Shown piece after piece: positions 1 to 11,660 of a DNA stretch of 64,000 nucleotides (position 1 is its first letter; every line of letters begins with the position of its first letter). Below the pieces are notes generated by a model. That model saw only the letters and a program-made list of their open reading frames with translations, had not been told where the DNA came from and made no database searches. The stretch covers positions 496,001 to 560,000 of the forward strand of contig NC_085110.1 of NCBI RefSeq assembly GCF_030269925.1, given 5' to 3'. A program made the translations under genes and the position numbers. The stretch is from Bombyx mori. Lineage: Eukaryota; Arthropoda; Insecta; Lepidoptera; Bombycidae.

Positions 1-261
1 GATATTGTAATTGCGGCCATTACACAGGTCGGACCATACCCACAGTGCTTAAGGGTAGATGATGACCGAGTGATAGCCTCACTTAGAGATATTCGTATCT
101 GCTTGATAGGGGAACTGACTATTACATATGTCGGATTACGACTCAGACATTTGGAATGTAACCGAGGTATAGCACATAGGAATTTATTACTATTATATAT
201 TATTATTATTAATTAAATATTCACTGATCGTAACCCAGTATTTCAAATAACTATAAAAATG

Positions 262-405
262 GGGACAGAACTAATTAAATGACAATCGTGAAAGATAACG
301 GTCACATAGCGCAGTACTGAGTTCCGTGCGCCCACCGCAATAGGGACAGAACTAATCGTCAAAGACAACGTTCCACATCCCATACTGTGCAGTACTGACT
401 GTCGA
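262..405. repeat. Diverged direct repeat, two units of about 80 bp
   Basis: The motif GGGACAGAACTAAT occurs at 262 and again at 343. Each is followed about 50 bp later by GCAGTACTGA (near 311 and 389). The spacing fits an old tandem duplication of about 80 bp. The minus-strand open frame across it is repeat-derived and I do not regard it as a gene. Confidence 0.45.
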
Positions 406-452
406 AAGACAGTGGTCCGCATACCAAGACGCATCCGCTCAAATGGGTGCAG

Positions 453-665
453 AGCTTTTCTTTCCTACCTATGCTGATAGCCTTGAGAGGCTATTTCAGC
501 TTCTCCTTGACGTGTAGTTGAGCTGACGGGGCTGAAACCGGGATTGTTGCTAACACTGGCCCTAGCAAGAGCAGTGCTTTGCAGAATTTACCACTTACCA
601 CCAGGTGGGCCTGCAGGTGGGTACGCTTGTTTGCTTACTAGGGCAATAAAAAAAAATTAAAAAGG
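453..665 (+). repeat. LINE/SINE 3'-end fragment ending in GGCAATAAAA
   Basis: The stretch ends with a degenerate 'ACCACCAGGTGGGCC ... GGCAATAAAAAAAA' tail. The same kind of tail recurs near 4982, 36941 (minus), 53291 (minus), 54688 and 56552. It is a non-coding, 5'-truncated copy of a non-LTR element. Its exact family is not determined here. Confidence 0.5.
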
Positions 666-2439
666 TAGTCTATCCGACATCCCACTGCCCAACTTGTAAA
701 AAAATCCTGAAGTCTAAACTTCGAACGAGGTTGATGGGTCTAAGCATCAATTAGTATATACAAGAGAACCCACGTGGTCCGTGTCCAGTCACAGATCTGT
801 AGCCTTACTATTAGTCTCTAAACGAAGTTAATTTTTCGATAAAATATTAATTCTGTTTTTTTTATTATTATATACTGTTTATAATTTCTAATATATCGTA
901 TTTCAATGAAACAAAGAACTTCATCACGAATGATCCTGATCAGATTTGTTGCAGTCCTCACGTGTAAGTATCAACGATGTTGGGAGCCGCGAGAAACGTC
1001 TGGAACAGACATCATTTTTCACAATTTCATTCGATCAATTCGAATCAAGCGGAACGTCAATCATTCATAAATAAATGATAATAAATTATTTCCTTTCTCT
1101 AGAAAATTGTATTAAATGTGAAAGGAGAGAGAAAATATGATTGATTTGTTAACAATAAATATGTGTTTATGTTAAATTTGAATCGATGTAAAAAAACACT
1201 GACTTTTTTATCGCTGTAGGTACAGGACCAGATAAGTCCAAGACTCATCCGGTGCTGATCAGTAAGCGAGGCACGTGAGAGCTGCCCGCTAGCCTTGACA
1301 CTTTAGGTCAAAACCTCAAATACTGCCATAGCGTATTGACCCATGGTAGAATTCGTTGGCGTCGCTAGGTACAATATTTTGAATTGGTTTCCGTTCTGTT
1401 TTGTGTCCAACAAAGGTGTATCATTCGATATGAACACGTCGGCATTTCACCTGGCATAAAGCCACAGACGATTATATTTAGATTATATGCATTTTGAATA
1501 AGCTATTATGTCAACATTTCTCGTAGTCGTTGTCACAACAAGCAGGATTCATGAATCAAAAAATAAAAGAAAATAATCATGTAGGTACCTAATATCAAAC
1601 CAGCGCAAACAGATTGCGGGTACTAAAGGCGGTAAGTGGTAAATAAATAATTTCAACTTCAGAAACGACGGCATTTTTTTAAAAGTCTGACGTTAAGCAA
1701 TAAATCTGTTGTTGCCGCGGGCGCAGTCTACCTCGCCTCTTGGAAATTTAATAAGTTTTGTGCTACGGGCCTTTTGTACCTGTCTCTTGTACACAGAATA
1801 TTGTAGAACAGTTATCTTAATATGTAACAATTATGTGTGATACTTCTAAAACAATTTTATTGGACCAGATATTTACGGTTGATAAGACGTATTGTAAGCT
1901 CGCATAGGTAGGTGCTTTCATATTACCTATTTTTGGGGCCAAACAGTTTTACGCTTTTCAAGGTTGATTGTAATGTCGATTGGATTCCGATTAGCATAAG
2001 TCCTCAGCTGAACCCGTGACCTCGCTCAATCACTAAGCTCTTCAAGCCTATCTACCTACCCATACTATTAAAAAGATATGCCAAACACCTCACCATGCAC
2101 CTAGTGCTGATTGGTTACCGCGGGTCCCGCTCAAAGTCTCAATTCCATGAAATAATTTTTTACACTCGCTTCACCTTCGAATGCTTGAAAATATAAACGC
2201 CATGGACCATAATTACGAGCTGTCAGGTTAGAAGTAACACTTCTGGTATGACATAGAACTGTGGCTACATGTGAACAATAACGGGCGGCTCCTTAACTAC
2301 CATTGAAACTAAATCTACAATGCATTATCACTGAGCCTCACCACACAATAACACACTTCTATGAACTATCTCTGTTAAGCATATTATACTCTGTATAAAT
2401 GGAGAAAATATTTCATTCCTGTTTGTCATATTATTAGAG
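666..2439. other. AT-rich spacer, no gene seen
   Basis: No reading frame with splice-site support, no recognisable protein motif and no clear repeat tail was found. Stop codons are dense in all frames. Confidence 0.5.
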
Positions 2440-2766
2440 ACAAGCTTTTGCCCGCGACTCCATCCGCGTGGAATAGTTACTTCGGCATAACGCTAAATTT
2501 TACCCCCCACTTCATTTACGTAGAAAGTGAAAATATTTTTGAATTATAGAATGTTAAGGAAGCTATTTAAACCCCTATATTAAAACATTCTTTATTGGTG
2601 CTCCACTTGTATTGGTCTTACCGTGATGCTATATAGCCTATATATAGCCTTCCTCAATAAATGGGCTATTTAACTCTGAAAGAATTTTTCAAATCGGACC
2701 AGTAGTTCCTGAGATTAGCGCGTTCAAACAAACAAACTCTTCCGCTTTGTAATATTAGTACAGATA
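2440..2766 (+). repeat. RTE-like LINE 3' end
   Basis: It opens with AAGCTTTTGCCCGCGACTC, contains GAATTTTTCAAATCGGACC and AGTAGTTCCTGAGATTAGCG, and ends with AATATTAGTACAGAT. This arrangement is typical of the 3' end of RTE-clade retrotransposons in moths and butterflies. It is non-coding and has no poly(A) tail, as expected for RTE. Confidence 0.65.
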
Positions 2767-3411
2767 TAGTTAAGTGCTGGTAGAACATGTTGTGAGTCCA
2801 GTGGAACACCAGATTTATACCAGGGTCCCATCTGCTCCCAGCACCGAGCGACCTCTGATTTTCCACTTTAACAAGGGGAAACAGTGTTATTAATATACTT
2901 TTATTAGCTTGACTATAATATTTATCGAAATATACCTACTCGTATGTGACGGAATCTTTCAATGAAATTTGAACAAGCGCCTAGAAGTCCGATTAACGTA
3001 TAACTTTTCACATACATATATCAAACACCGGTGACAATGTATTTAATTTAATGATTTTATTACTTTGGTCTAATAATCCAACCAGGATATTAAAAATTAT
3101 ATAAACTTTTAACACGCTTTTTTGTAGCCTTAAAGTATTATTTGCATTTTAAATATAAATTCTAAAAATTAAAGTCTTTAGGCGTATGACGGACGGTATA
3201 GCGTTGTGATATCCAAAGGTTGAGTAATTTATAAAAAGGTCTCGTTAATTTTCCATTTCTCTTCTTAAGATACCCTCTTTCTATTTTAATGACTTTGCTT
3301 CAGTATACATATACACCGGAGTCTACTGTTTATAATTACATTATGTACTACATGTAGTAAGGTTATTGGTTCACAGTGGTTCGTTTTCCATTTGATTGTT
3401 CATGGACATGT
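2767..3411. other. Spacer, no gene seen
   Basis: AT-rich DNA with no supported coding or RNA feature. Confidence 0.45.
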
Positions 3412-3770
3412 ATTACTCGTAAGTACATATTTCATTAGGAAAATTTGGTACCTGTCTGGAGGGTGATTAGGGGGAGGGTGATGGGAGAGATGTGCTCCGC
3501 ACTAAACGCTTCACTTTCCCCCCTTTGCCTTTTCATGAGTTTTGTCTCATGCGAGGTTTGGACGTTGGTTGTTGAGAGACAGGAGGTTTTAGTCGGTTCG
3601 ACTCCGACATGCCCCGCCCTCCATCCCCAGTGAAGGGCGGAAGTCCGGCGATTTCCTCCTGACATAAAAAAAAAAAAAAAAAACCTGTCTGGAGGATTCG
3701 AACACCGGTACTGTCGTATCGCTCAATACGAATGCACCGGACGTTAACCTTTAGACCAAGACGACCTCAA
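3412..3770 (-). mobile_element. Bm1-type SINE, split by a second SINE
   Basis: Read on the minus strand, the tRNA-like head is present: a GTTCGAATCC B-box and a CACCGGTGTTCGAA context at about 3697-3770. It is followed by the start of the Bm1 body (ACCAAATTTTCCTAATGAAATATG, minus sense). The copy is interrupted at 3463-3682 by another SINE. Its 3' half is missing. Confidence 0.65.
3463..3682 (+). mobile_element. Second SINE family, nested in Bm1 with a 13-bp target duplication
   Basis: About 200 bp of unique sequence end in a run of A (3665-3682). They carry a Pol III B-box-like GGTTCGACTCCG (about 3595-3606) inside a small inverted repeat (GTCGGTTCGACTCCGAC). The target ACCTGTCTGGAGG lies directly on both sides (3450-3462 and 3683-3695), so the boundaries are firm. 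The same family recurs in reverse at 43727-43930. I cannot name it from memory. The open frames on both strands here are incidental. Confidence 0.8.
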
Positions 3771-4156
3771 TGCTTTTTTTATTTATTATTTATTTGCAAA
3801 TGGTATTTTATCTTTACACAAGAATAATATACTTTTCAAAATTATTGAAATGTTCCTTATGAATACATGATATTGTTATTAAAATATTTGACTAATCAGA
3901 TCGTGGTCGACGTGATTGTGTTAATGTCGTCGTCACGTATGTACAGTCCGCCGCAAAACAATGCAGCGCTTAAAGAGTACACAATCGCTATTTATGTATA
4001 ATCTGCATCAGTAATTATTGAAACATGAGCATAGAAGACCAGAGATGCACCAAAAAGATTTGTCAATCTTGTTCAAGGTGAAACAAAGTTAACAATCAAA
4101 TAATTTTTTCATAATAATTAACCAATTATGAGCACTGGTGAAACTTCTATAATAAC

Positions 4157-4408
4157 ACTAGCTGACCCGGCAGACTTCGTAGTGCCTCAATCGATAAATA
4201 AAAGATACATCAAGCGGACACATCTAAGGAAAAACAAAATTGTTTGTTTTTATATAATTCCAAGTATTTTCATATTTTTTCACCTTTTAAACCTTCTCTG
4301 GACTTCCACGAATAATTCAAGACCAAAACTAGCCAAATCGATCCAGCCGTTCTTGAGTTTTAGCGAGACTAACGAACAGCAATTCATTTTTATAAATATA
4401 GATTTAGA
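4157..4408 (+). repeat. Dispersed repeat ending GAACAGCAATTCATTTTTATA, copy 1
   Basis: It starts ACTAGCTGACCCGGCAGACTTCG and ends with TTTTAGCGAGACTAACGAACAG, an A/T stretch and TATAGAT. The same beginning and end recur at 25047-25350. Start and end motifs resemble RTE-type 3' ends. Relative to copy 2 it lacks an internal block of roughly 70 bp. The plus-strand open frame over it is repeat-derived. Confidence 0.65.
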
Positions 4409-4981
4409 TTAGACCTATTGAGAAAACAAATTGTTATCTGTACGTGACGCGCGGAGTGTAAAGACACATGCAATACTTGTCCGCTACTACAACTATGAAT
4501 TATAAGTAAATACAACCACTTATGTTCACTGCTGAAAACTTGTAATAATGTTGTGGGTATAATAAAATTGTTTTTATCAGCACGTTCACTAAGCACACCT
4601 CGTTTCTTTAGTTCATGGTCGCTCATTATCATCGTGGATGATTGCTAACTCCATTACAAATGACAGTTAATGGCCCATTTAGAGCTCGATTTCTCGTAAT
4701 CATCATCATTGTTCGGAACTGCCATTAGCAAAACGCTAGCAGCTTTTAAAACTTGGCGGCCATTACATTTTCAGTTTTGACTTCAATTTGTAGGGTCTCT
4801 AATCAGATAGAAGCTTTTTATTAGCTAACTGGAAGATGAGCGAGTGGCTTAGCGTAGTCATTCATATTGGTTTCTATGCCATGTCAAATGTAATGTTGTA
4901 AACTGATTGTTAATTCGTATCTCAGTCACGAAATAACTAGGTACTTCCCTAGTCTAGATTTTCTCCGCCATATGACAACAG

Positions 4982-5068
4982 TACGCTGACGTCCATGAGC
5001 GACGGTAACCACTCACCACCAGGTGGGCCGTATGCTCGTCTGCCTATACGGCAATAAAAGAAAAAAGT
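4982..5068 (+). repeat. LINE 3'-end fragment
   Basis: GACGTCCATGAGCGACGGTAACCACTCACC is followed by CAGGTGGGCCGTATGCTCG and ends CGGCAATAAAAGAAAAAA. It is the same tail family as the fragment at 54688-55012, which still encodes the end of a reverse-transcriptase ORF. Confidence 0.7.
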
Positions 5069-6190
5069 GCAAACGTGATAAAGTTGATCGCCATTTTTAT
5101 TTTATTTATTAATTTGCTTTCGCCGGACAAACATGCTGTTAGTGATAACTGGAGATTGGAAAGCATATTGTGAGTTTGCGTGAGTTCCTCCATTTTGGCG
5201 ACAGACACTGCGACCACTATGCCGGGAGGTAGGGCACTCGCGTTGTATATTGCGATGGCGGAATCGAGTGATAGAAGAGACTTAGTGAATTTCAGCACCC
5301 ACACAATTGCCAAGAGATTTGATTCACAATTCAAGGAACTTATTATGCGGTGGATGATTCTACGTGCATTCCGGATCAAAATACTGCTGCACATACTTAT
5401 TACAACACATGAGACCTAAGATGGTGGAATTACCATCTTGTAACAAAGTATAAATAGGGAGGTGGGAGAGCTAAATCAGTTAACAGTGCCTTGAAGCGGT
5501 AAAATAACGCTGTTGCCATCACGAAATAACAAGGACGAGAAATGTTTTAAATAAATTGAAACTCTCTATACCGGGAACTGTGTTTTAAACGAACGAATTA
5601 TTAAAACGGACGAGCTTTCTGCGAATAGTTCGAGCAAAAAGCTTTCAGAAAATAGAACAAGCAACAACATAAGTTAATCGCTACCAATTGCTTACTCATA
5701 GATTGTGCTATAACTATCATGCATCTCTGTTTTAGAGGTACAGTTGAGGAGTTGTGAAGTATCCGTTCCATAAGCCATGGCATTCGAGTGAGTCACAAGC
5801 ATGCAAGTAATTCTATTTGAATCAAGGCTTCATGAAGTGGACTAAGGTTTTAAATTTAGTTAATGCATACTGTGCAAGCGACCGACTTACCCTCCAAGCA
5901 GGAGTCGATCAATCAGCAGAAGTAGGAGAGCATTCTGTATTACTCCAATAGTCCCGATTCATGGACCGGGGTAGGGGTGTTCAACACGTTGGCTACCTCT
6001 AGTGATGATGCCAGCGCCAACCCGCACCGAGGAGGCTCGAGATTGTCATACTCGTGAATCCAGTTTTACAATGTTTTTGAAACGCCTCAGGTTATTCACA
6101 TACCTATATATCTAAGCTATATGATATGTTTTTAACACGATACCAACATTCGAAATTTAGTGGTAGTCAGCAATATGCTAATAATAATAA
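5069..6190. other. Spacer; overlapping unsupported open frames near 5.04-5.42 kb
   Basis: Open frames of 79 codons (plus) and 116 codons (minus) overlap at 5.04-5.42 kb. Neither shows a known motif or splice sites that chain to other exons. The base composition is somewhat less AT-rich than the surroundings, so an unrecognised transposon piece is possible. Confidence 0.35.
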
Positions 6191-6557
6191 TTTTTTTATT
6201 ACATACATGCGTGGACGACCTCACAGTCCACCTGGTGTTAAGTGGTAACCGAAGCCCATAGACCTGTACGACGTAAATGCCGCCACCTACCTTGAGATAT
6301 GAGCTCTAAGGTCTCAGTTTAGTTACAACGGCTGCCCCACCCTTCAAACCGAAACGCATTTCTGCTTCACGGCAGAAATAGGCAGGGTGGTGGTACCTAC
6401 CCGCGCGGACTCACACGAGGTCCTACCAGCAGTTATTACGCAAACTATAATTTTGCGGGTTTCATTTTTATTACACGATGTTATTCCTTCATCGTGGAAG
6501 TCAATCGTGAACATTTGTTGAGTACGTATTTCGTATTAGAAAAATTGGTACCCGCAA
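6191..6557 (-). mobile_element. Bm1-type SINE, nearly complete body
   Basis: Plus-strand reading starts with a T-run (the 3' A-tail in reverse) and continues with the conserved body: CACCTGGTGTTAAGTGG, GGCTGCCCCACCCTTCAAAC, CGGCAGAAATAGGCAGGGTG, GTCCTACCAGCAG and TTGCGGGTTTCA. It ends at ATTGGTACCCGC, where the tRNA-like head should begin. The head is lost (5' truncation). Confidence 0.75.
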
Positions 6558-7346
6558 AAATGAGTCCTGTCATCTGTATATTTCAGTCCTGAAGAATTTG
6601 TACAGTCTGTTCTCAAGGGTTGAGTGAACGTATCCATGAACAGCGAATGCAAAACTCACCTTCGGTCTCCCGACAAATCAGTTCTGTATGGTAGATGAGA
6701 CCAACGGCACCTTGATCTTCCTTGATCATGACCATTGTACAACATTCTAAGCACTATAAATAAAGAAATAAAAAATTAAAGCGATGTTTAACATTTGACT
6801 TTAATATTTACTGAACGCCAAGTGAGCCTGAATGCGAATGAGTGAGTGTTGCATTGAGCAAGTCTGCCCCTCGACGACAATCAATAACAACAAAAGAACA
6901 GCATTAATAAATCCATCGAGTGCGACACAAAACGGTCGATTACACAGAATCGGCGGGATTAATTAACGAGGCTATATCGAGGTCGACTCTACAACTCTAC
7001 CGATCGAGTGAGGGAAAAGTTAAGTGCCAATATCCTACGATTGTGTTAACGACTCTATCAATCTTTGACTTCGATTTTCTAGCTTTTGAACTGAAGAATT
7101 ACTAGGTTGGTTATATTTAGGTGTTATATCATATTTTTATGGTTATACCATAGGTGGGTTGCTAAAGTCACGTGACGGTCTCGTGGTTTTCTTTATCTAT
7201 CTTAGGTGATTGAGTAACCTAAGTAGTTCTTCAAACTTAACAACTCGTGCAGTAAAATTTAAAAACTGATAGAATAAAACAAAAATAAATAAATAAATAA
7301 ACAATATATCTTCCCCTTATCCAGCCGTAGTAGCTATTCTCACTAA
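6558..7346. other. Spacer, no gene seen
   Basis: No supported feature except a short (AAAT)n run near 7283-7302. Confidence 0.4.
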
Positions 7347-7702
7347 TTTTTTTTAAGTATTGCTTAGATGGGTGGACGAGCTCACTGCCCACCTGGTGTT
7401 AAGTGGTCACTGGAGCCCATGGACATCTATAACCCATTACGCATTTACGTTGTAGATGTAGATTTACGTTGTAGATGTCTATGGGCTCCAGTAACCACTT
7501 AACACCAGGTGGGCTGTGAGCTAATCCATCCATCAAAGCAATAAAAAAAAATAAAAAAAGATATAAGTTCTAAGGTCTCAAGTATAGTTACAACGGCTGC
7601 CCCACCCTTCAAGCCGAAACGCATTACTGCTGCTTTACGGCAGAAATAGGCAAGGTGGTGAACCTACCCTTGCGGACTCACAAAAGGTCCTACCACCAGT
7701 AA
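7347..7702 (-). mobile_element. Bm1-type SINE with internal fold-back
   Basis: A minus-sense Bm1 3' end (about 7347-7431) is followed by the same segment in plus sense (about 7463-7545, with its own A-run). The minus-sense body then resumes (about 7560-7702, AGATATAAGTTCTAAGG through GTCCTACCACCAGT). The two opposed segments form an inverted repeat of about 75 bp with a loop of about 35 bp. Confidence 0.7.
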
Positions 7703-7924
7703 AAATTATCTATCTTAAATATTTTCTATCTTAACCCCGCTACTAATACCTACACTGCTTCCACAGTCCCAGCCCGTAACATTTAAAAGAGAGTTTAGGT
7801 GAGAGTCCAGGTTCGCCTGTACCTTGACTTCCAGGTTCCAGGTTCGCCTATGAAGAAGATTTTAGTCTCAAATGTACTATATTTAATGATATAAACAATT
7901 TCATTCTTCGAACTGGACCCCGAG

Positions 7925-8150
7925 GCTGCATCGTAACAGAAACAGGCAGGATGGAGGTACATACTTTCCTAAGAACAGTAATTACTTAAATTTATAAAAT
8001 TATCACGTTCCGCAGAGCGTTATTGCTTCACCGCGAAACTTGTTCGTGAACACGTAGTACATTTAAGGTACGTATTTTCAGGTATTTTCTTAAAAAAGTG
8101 AGCGCTTGTCTGCGTGGCTTGAACACCGGTACAGCCACATCGCTAAATAC
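7925..8150 (-). repeat. Degenerate Bm1-like SINE
   Basis: Scattered body motifs remain (AACAGAAACAGGCAGGATGG, TTATTGCTTCACCGCGAA, GTGAACACGTAGTAC). A recognisable tRNA-like head GGCTTGAACACCGGTACAGC follows at about 8116. It is an old copy in the same order as intact minus-strand Bm1. Confidence 0.5.
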
Positions 8151-8431
8151 ACCGTCCCTTTTGAATTTTAAATTGAATACAAACTTTTAAATGTTCAATT
8201 TTCTTAACATAAGCAATTTGTAAATGAACAAACGTGATTTTCTCCACTAAACTCATGCTCAACAGCAATGTTTACGAACTCAAGAAAAGTATTTGACGCG
8301 ACTTCAACATTCATGACTAAATTAAACCCTTCAGCAACAAGATTTCTTAGTCTTAAGCCAGCTACATGTACACGATCTATCAAGTTACTAGAATTGGTTA
8401 TATGATGGATGCTGATGACGATGTGAAACAC

Positions 8432-8670
8432 ACTGGTGGTAGGACCTCTTGTGATTCCACGCGGGTAGGTACCACCACCCTGCCTATTTCTGCCGTGAAG
8501 CAGTAATACGTTTCGGTTTGCCGGGTAGGGCAGCCGTTGTAACTATACTTGAGATCTTAGAACTTATATCTAAAGGTGGGTGGCGCATTTACGTTGTAGA
8601 TGTCTATGGGCTCCAGTAACCACTTAACACCAGGTGGGCTGTGAGCTCGTCCACCCATCTAAGCAATAAT
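8432..8670 (+). mobile_element. Bm1-type SINE, 5'-truncated
   Basis: It runs from ACTGGTGGTAGGACCTCTTGTG through TATTTCTGCCGTGAAGCAGT, GGGCAGCCGTTGTAACTATA and CCACTTAACACCAGGTGG to CACCCATCTAAGCAATAA. The 5' tRNA-like head is absent. Truncation at ACTGGTGGTAGGACC is shared with several other copies here. Confidence 0.8.
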
Positions 8671-9478
8671 TTTTTTTATTTAAAATTGGCTCTAACTAAA
8701 TCAGGGTCTAGCAGATCTCGGCAGGGTCTAAAAGATCTCGCGCACGATCTCCAACACGATGGACCGACCTCATAAAATCTGTGACTCAATCCAACATAAA
8801 CGATTGCTCTCAATCAGCGAAATACCGTGTCACATGGCGTCGTATCGCGAGAGCATCGGTGTCGCAGGATTCGACTGTGACATGACCACGACCACTCTGT
8901 CAAGAGTGTACGACTAAGAAGAAAAAAAATCAAGGTAAAATAAACGAACCGAATTGAAATTAGGAATTTCGTTAGATCTTTTTGTAATACATGTTTTCTG
9001 CGACGGTTCATAAGATATATAAATTCGCCTACGAGTCGAACGTAATAATGTAATGTAATGTAATAAGGTACTCGTCAGCTCGTCTACGTCATCGTGTTGT
9101 TCATACCGCACACCCCAACACCATCCAGAAGTTTTATATTTGGATTTTATATACATAAAATTCTCGCTTCATTATCAAAAAATCGAATGTCATTCTAAAC
9201 AAATATTCGTCGCATGAAGTACAATGTGCGAACGTAACCATCGCTTACCCTAATGTAGCTCCAGCTTTAATATTCCATATATATTCTAAACAAACAATTT
9301 CGTATCGTATTCTTAGTTAAGAAAAGTTCAATTTTCTTTGTAAGTCCCGAAGGCTGCGCGTGTCACCTACACAGTGTGAAGTTTTATTAAGTCTAGGAGT
9401 CACGTCATTGCGTTAATATGTTATGCGGCGCGTGTGACAGTCTCCGTTTAGACGCTTCTGTCTGGGTGTGTACCGTAC
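8671..9478. other. Spacer, no gene seen
   Basis: A short TAATG-type tandem run lies near 9045-9065. The minus-strand open frames of 65 and 80 codons overlap each other in different frames and show no motif. Confidence 0.4.
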
Positions 9479-11054
9479 AATGGGGTAAATAGGGACAAAA
9501 TCGACCTTCAGATTGAATTTTAAAATAGTTCCAATTAAATAGTCACTGCTCAACCAAAAAAATAAGTTGAGTCTTGAACGTACCTAGGTGATAAAAACCG
9601 TTACATTATTTTAATTATTCATTTTAAAGAAATAATCGGTAATATAATGGCCGTCCCAATTTACCCAGCGTCCGGGGTAAATTGAGACGGTTAAGGGTTA
9701 AATTGGGATATTTGTAAGGGTTGTCAACTCGCAGTACTGCGATATATAGGTAGGTGCCATATAATTATTTATATGGACCGAAATCCATAATTTTACACAA
9801 TCCATAATTTAAGCACAATACACAACATAGTGTAAATTAAGCTGGTTTCTATTCCGAAGCGATGTGACGTGAATGATAATCAACAATACAATGATCAAAA
9901 AAAGTATGTGCATGTTATATTTTAGAAAATTATTATTAAATTTTTTTAAAAATCACAACTCTGAAACAAAATCATAAAATAGAATAAAAAATAGAAAACA
10001 AAAGGACTGGAAATGCATTAATACAATTTTATTTAATCAACATTTTCAAAATGATCTTTGAGCAAGAGTAAGATATCAGGTGAATAAGATAAAAAAACAG
10101 CTTTATCTGATTACTGCCAATAATAACAAAAATAAAAGAAATTCTTTCTAAGCTAAATAACTAAACTCAATTAATTCACTAACTCATAATTGGATATCTC
10201 GGATTTTTAATTAATGTTACATTTAAAATCTGAGGCCTGTTTTTATTTGTGTGTGTTCGTTGTGAATGTTAACAAAATCATGATTCGACGCGTGAATAGA
10301 TTCTGAAATAACAAAAGTTTTGATTCGTTTGAGTTCTTCTAACTTTTAATTTTTTTTATTGCTATAAAGAACATACGACCGGGCAGATATTACAAGGTAA
10401 ATGTCGCGAAAAAAGTAATTATATATATACTTTTCTTTTACCTGTAATACTTACATAAACTAACTGATAATCACATTAACCTTCTTTACATCACGCAATT
10501 AAGTGATAGTATAGGCTAAAAAATCTATTATAAGATATCAGTGACAACCCTAACAAGCCTTCCCTATTTTGTCTTTTGGCGTTCCAATTTTGTGTTTTCT
10601 CGTCCCTAATTTTTCCAGTCTCGTTCCAAATTACCCTACATACGTCCCAATTTTCCCCAAAAAGAAAGGAAAAAATATACATTTTTTATTTTGTCGAAAT
10701 ATTGTATTTAAAATAAGAATATTGCAACTTACCGTTTGTTGTGGTATTTCCAGGTGTATTAAAAACTTATATAAACTGTGATCTTATTGAAAAAACAACG
10801 ATAATATTACTTTTTTTAAAAGTTCTTTAAGCTGTTTCAAAACGCACTTTTCAACCACTATTTTCAATTTAATTTGACGAATTTTTGGGACCAACTTAAC
10901 TCATATTTAGTACTTCCATAGTTAACTTGGTTTTTCTTCTATACATTGATAAATATTAACATAAACAAAATTAGGTAGATTCCGTGCTACAGGTACTTTG
11001 AGAATCTTCCGCAGGTTTGTCCCAATTTACCCCAGGATCCCAATTTACCCCATG
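9479..11054. mobile_element. Candidate non-autonomous DNA transposon bounded by inverted GGGGTAAATTGGGAC motifs
   Basis: The left edge reads TGGGGTAAATAGGGACAAA. The right edge, reverse-complemented, reads TGGGGTAAATTGGGAC twice (11019-11033 and 11038-11052, minus sense). Further copies lie inside near the left end (9653-9666, 9674-9688, 9695-9708), and weaker ones near 10.62-10.66 kb. The interior is about 1.5 kb of AT-rich DNA without a transposase frame. I did not find an unambiguous target duplication, so the exact ends and the class remain open. Confidence 0.4.
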
Positions 11055-11121
11055 TCATGGTACATTGTTCGCTTTTTTATTGAAAAATTATACACGTAGA
11101 AAGCACTACTGTGCTTACTAG

Positions 11122-11363
11122 TACTGGTAAGTCCTCTTGTGAGTCCGCACGGGTAGTTACCACCGCCCTACCTATTTCTGCCGTGAAGCAGTAATGCGTT
11201 TCGGTTTGAAGGATGGGGCAGCCGTTGTAATCATACTTGAGACCTTAGAACTTATATCTCAAGGTGGTGGTGCATTTACGTCATAGATGTTTCTGGGCTC
11301 CAGTAACCACTTAACACCAGATGGGCTGTGAGCACGTCCAACCACCTAAGCAATAAAAAAAAT
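11122..11363 (+). mobile_element. Bm1-type SINE, 5'-truncated
   Basis: It starts at TACTGGTAAGTCCTCTTGTGAG and keeps the whole body through CACTTAACACCAGATGGGC and an A-rich tail. It is slightly diverged, for example ATCATACTTGAGACC. Confidence 0.75.
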
Positions 11364-11519
11364 AAGCAGCACAAATAGTCGGTATTCAAACAATAGTTGA
11401 TTGGACGATTGAGAAGTAAATACACAGACGGGCTCCACCGAACGAACTATTTCGATACTTGTGTCTAAGCACTGTAATGTCAACACCGCCATACAAGTTC
11501 TTTTGATTTTATTATACTG

Positions 11520-11660
11520 TTACGATGGCTGACCGAGTCCTCCTGGTCAAGTATGTAACGGAGCACGTACCTACTCATTGCTGCCTGGATGCGGCACATC
11601 TTGAGACTTAAAGTTGAAGTCTCAATTGAAATTTATAACGACTCTTCCGCCGGAACTCAA
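11520..11660 (-). repeat. Degenerate Bm1-like fragment
   Basis: Only the order of remnants (GATGGCTGACCGAG, CTTGAGACTTAAAG, GTCTCAATTG, TTATAACGACT) suggests a minus-sense Bm1 body. Confidence 0.3.

Noticed and set aside
5044..5419. Overlapping frames of 116 (minus) and 79 (plus) codons
   Set aside because: No motif, no splice partners, and both strands are open over the same bases, which points to chance.
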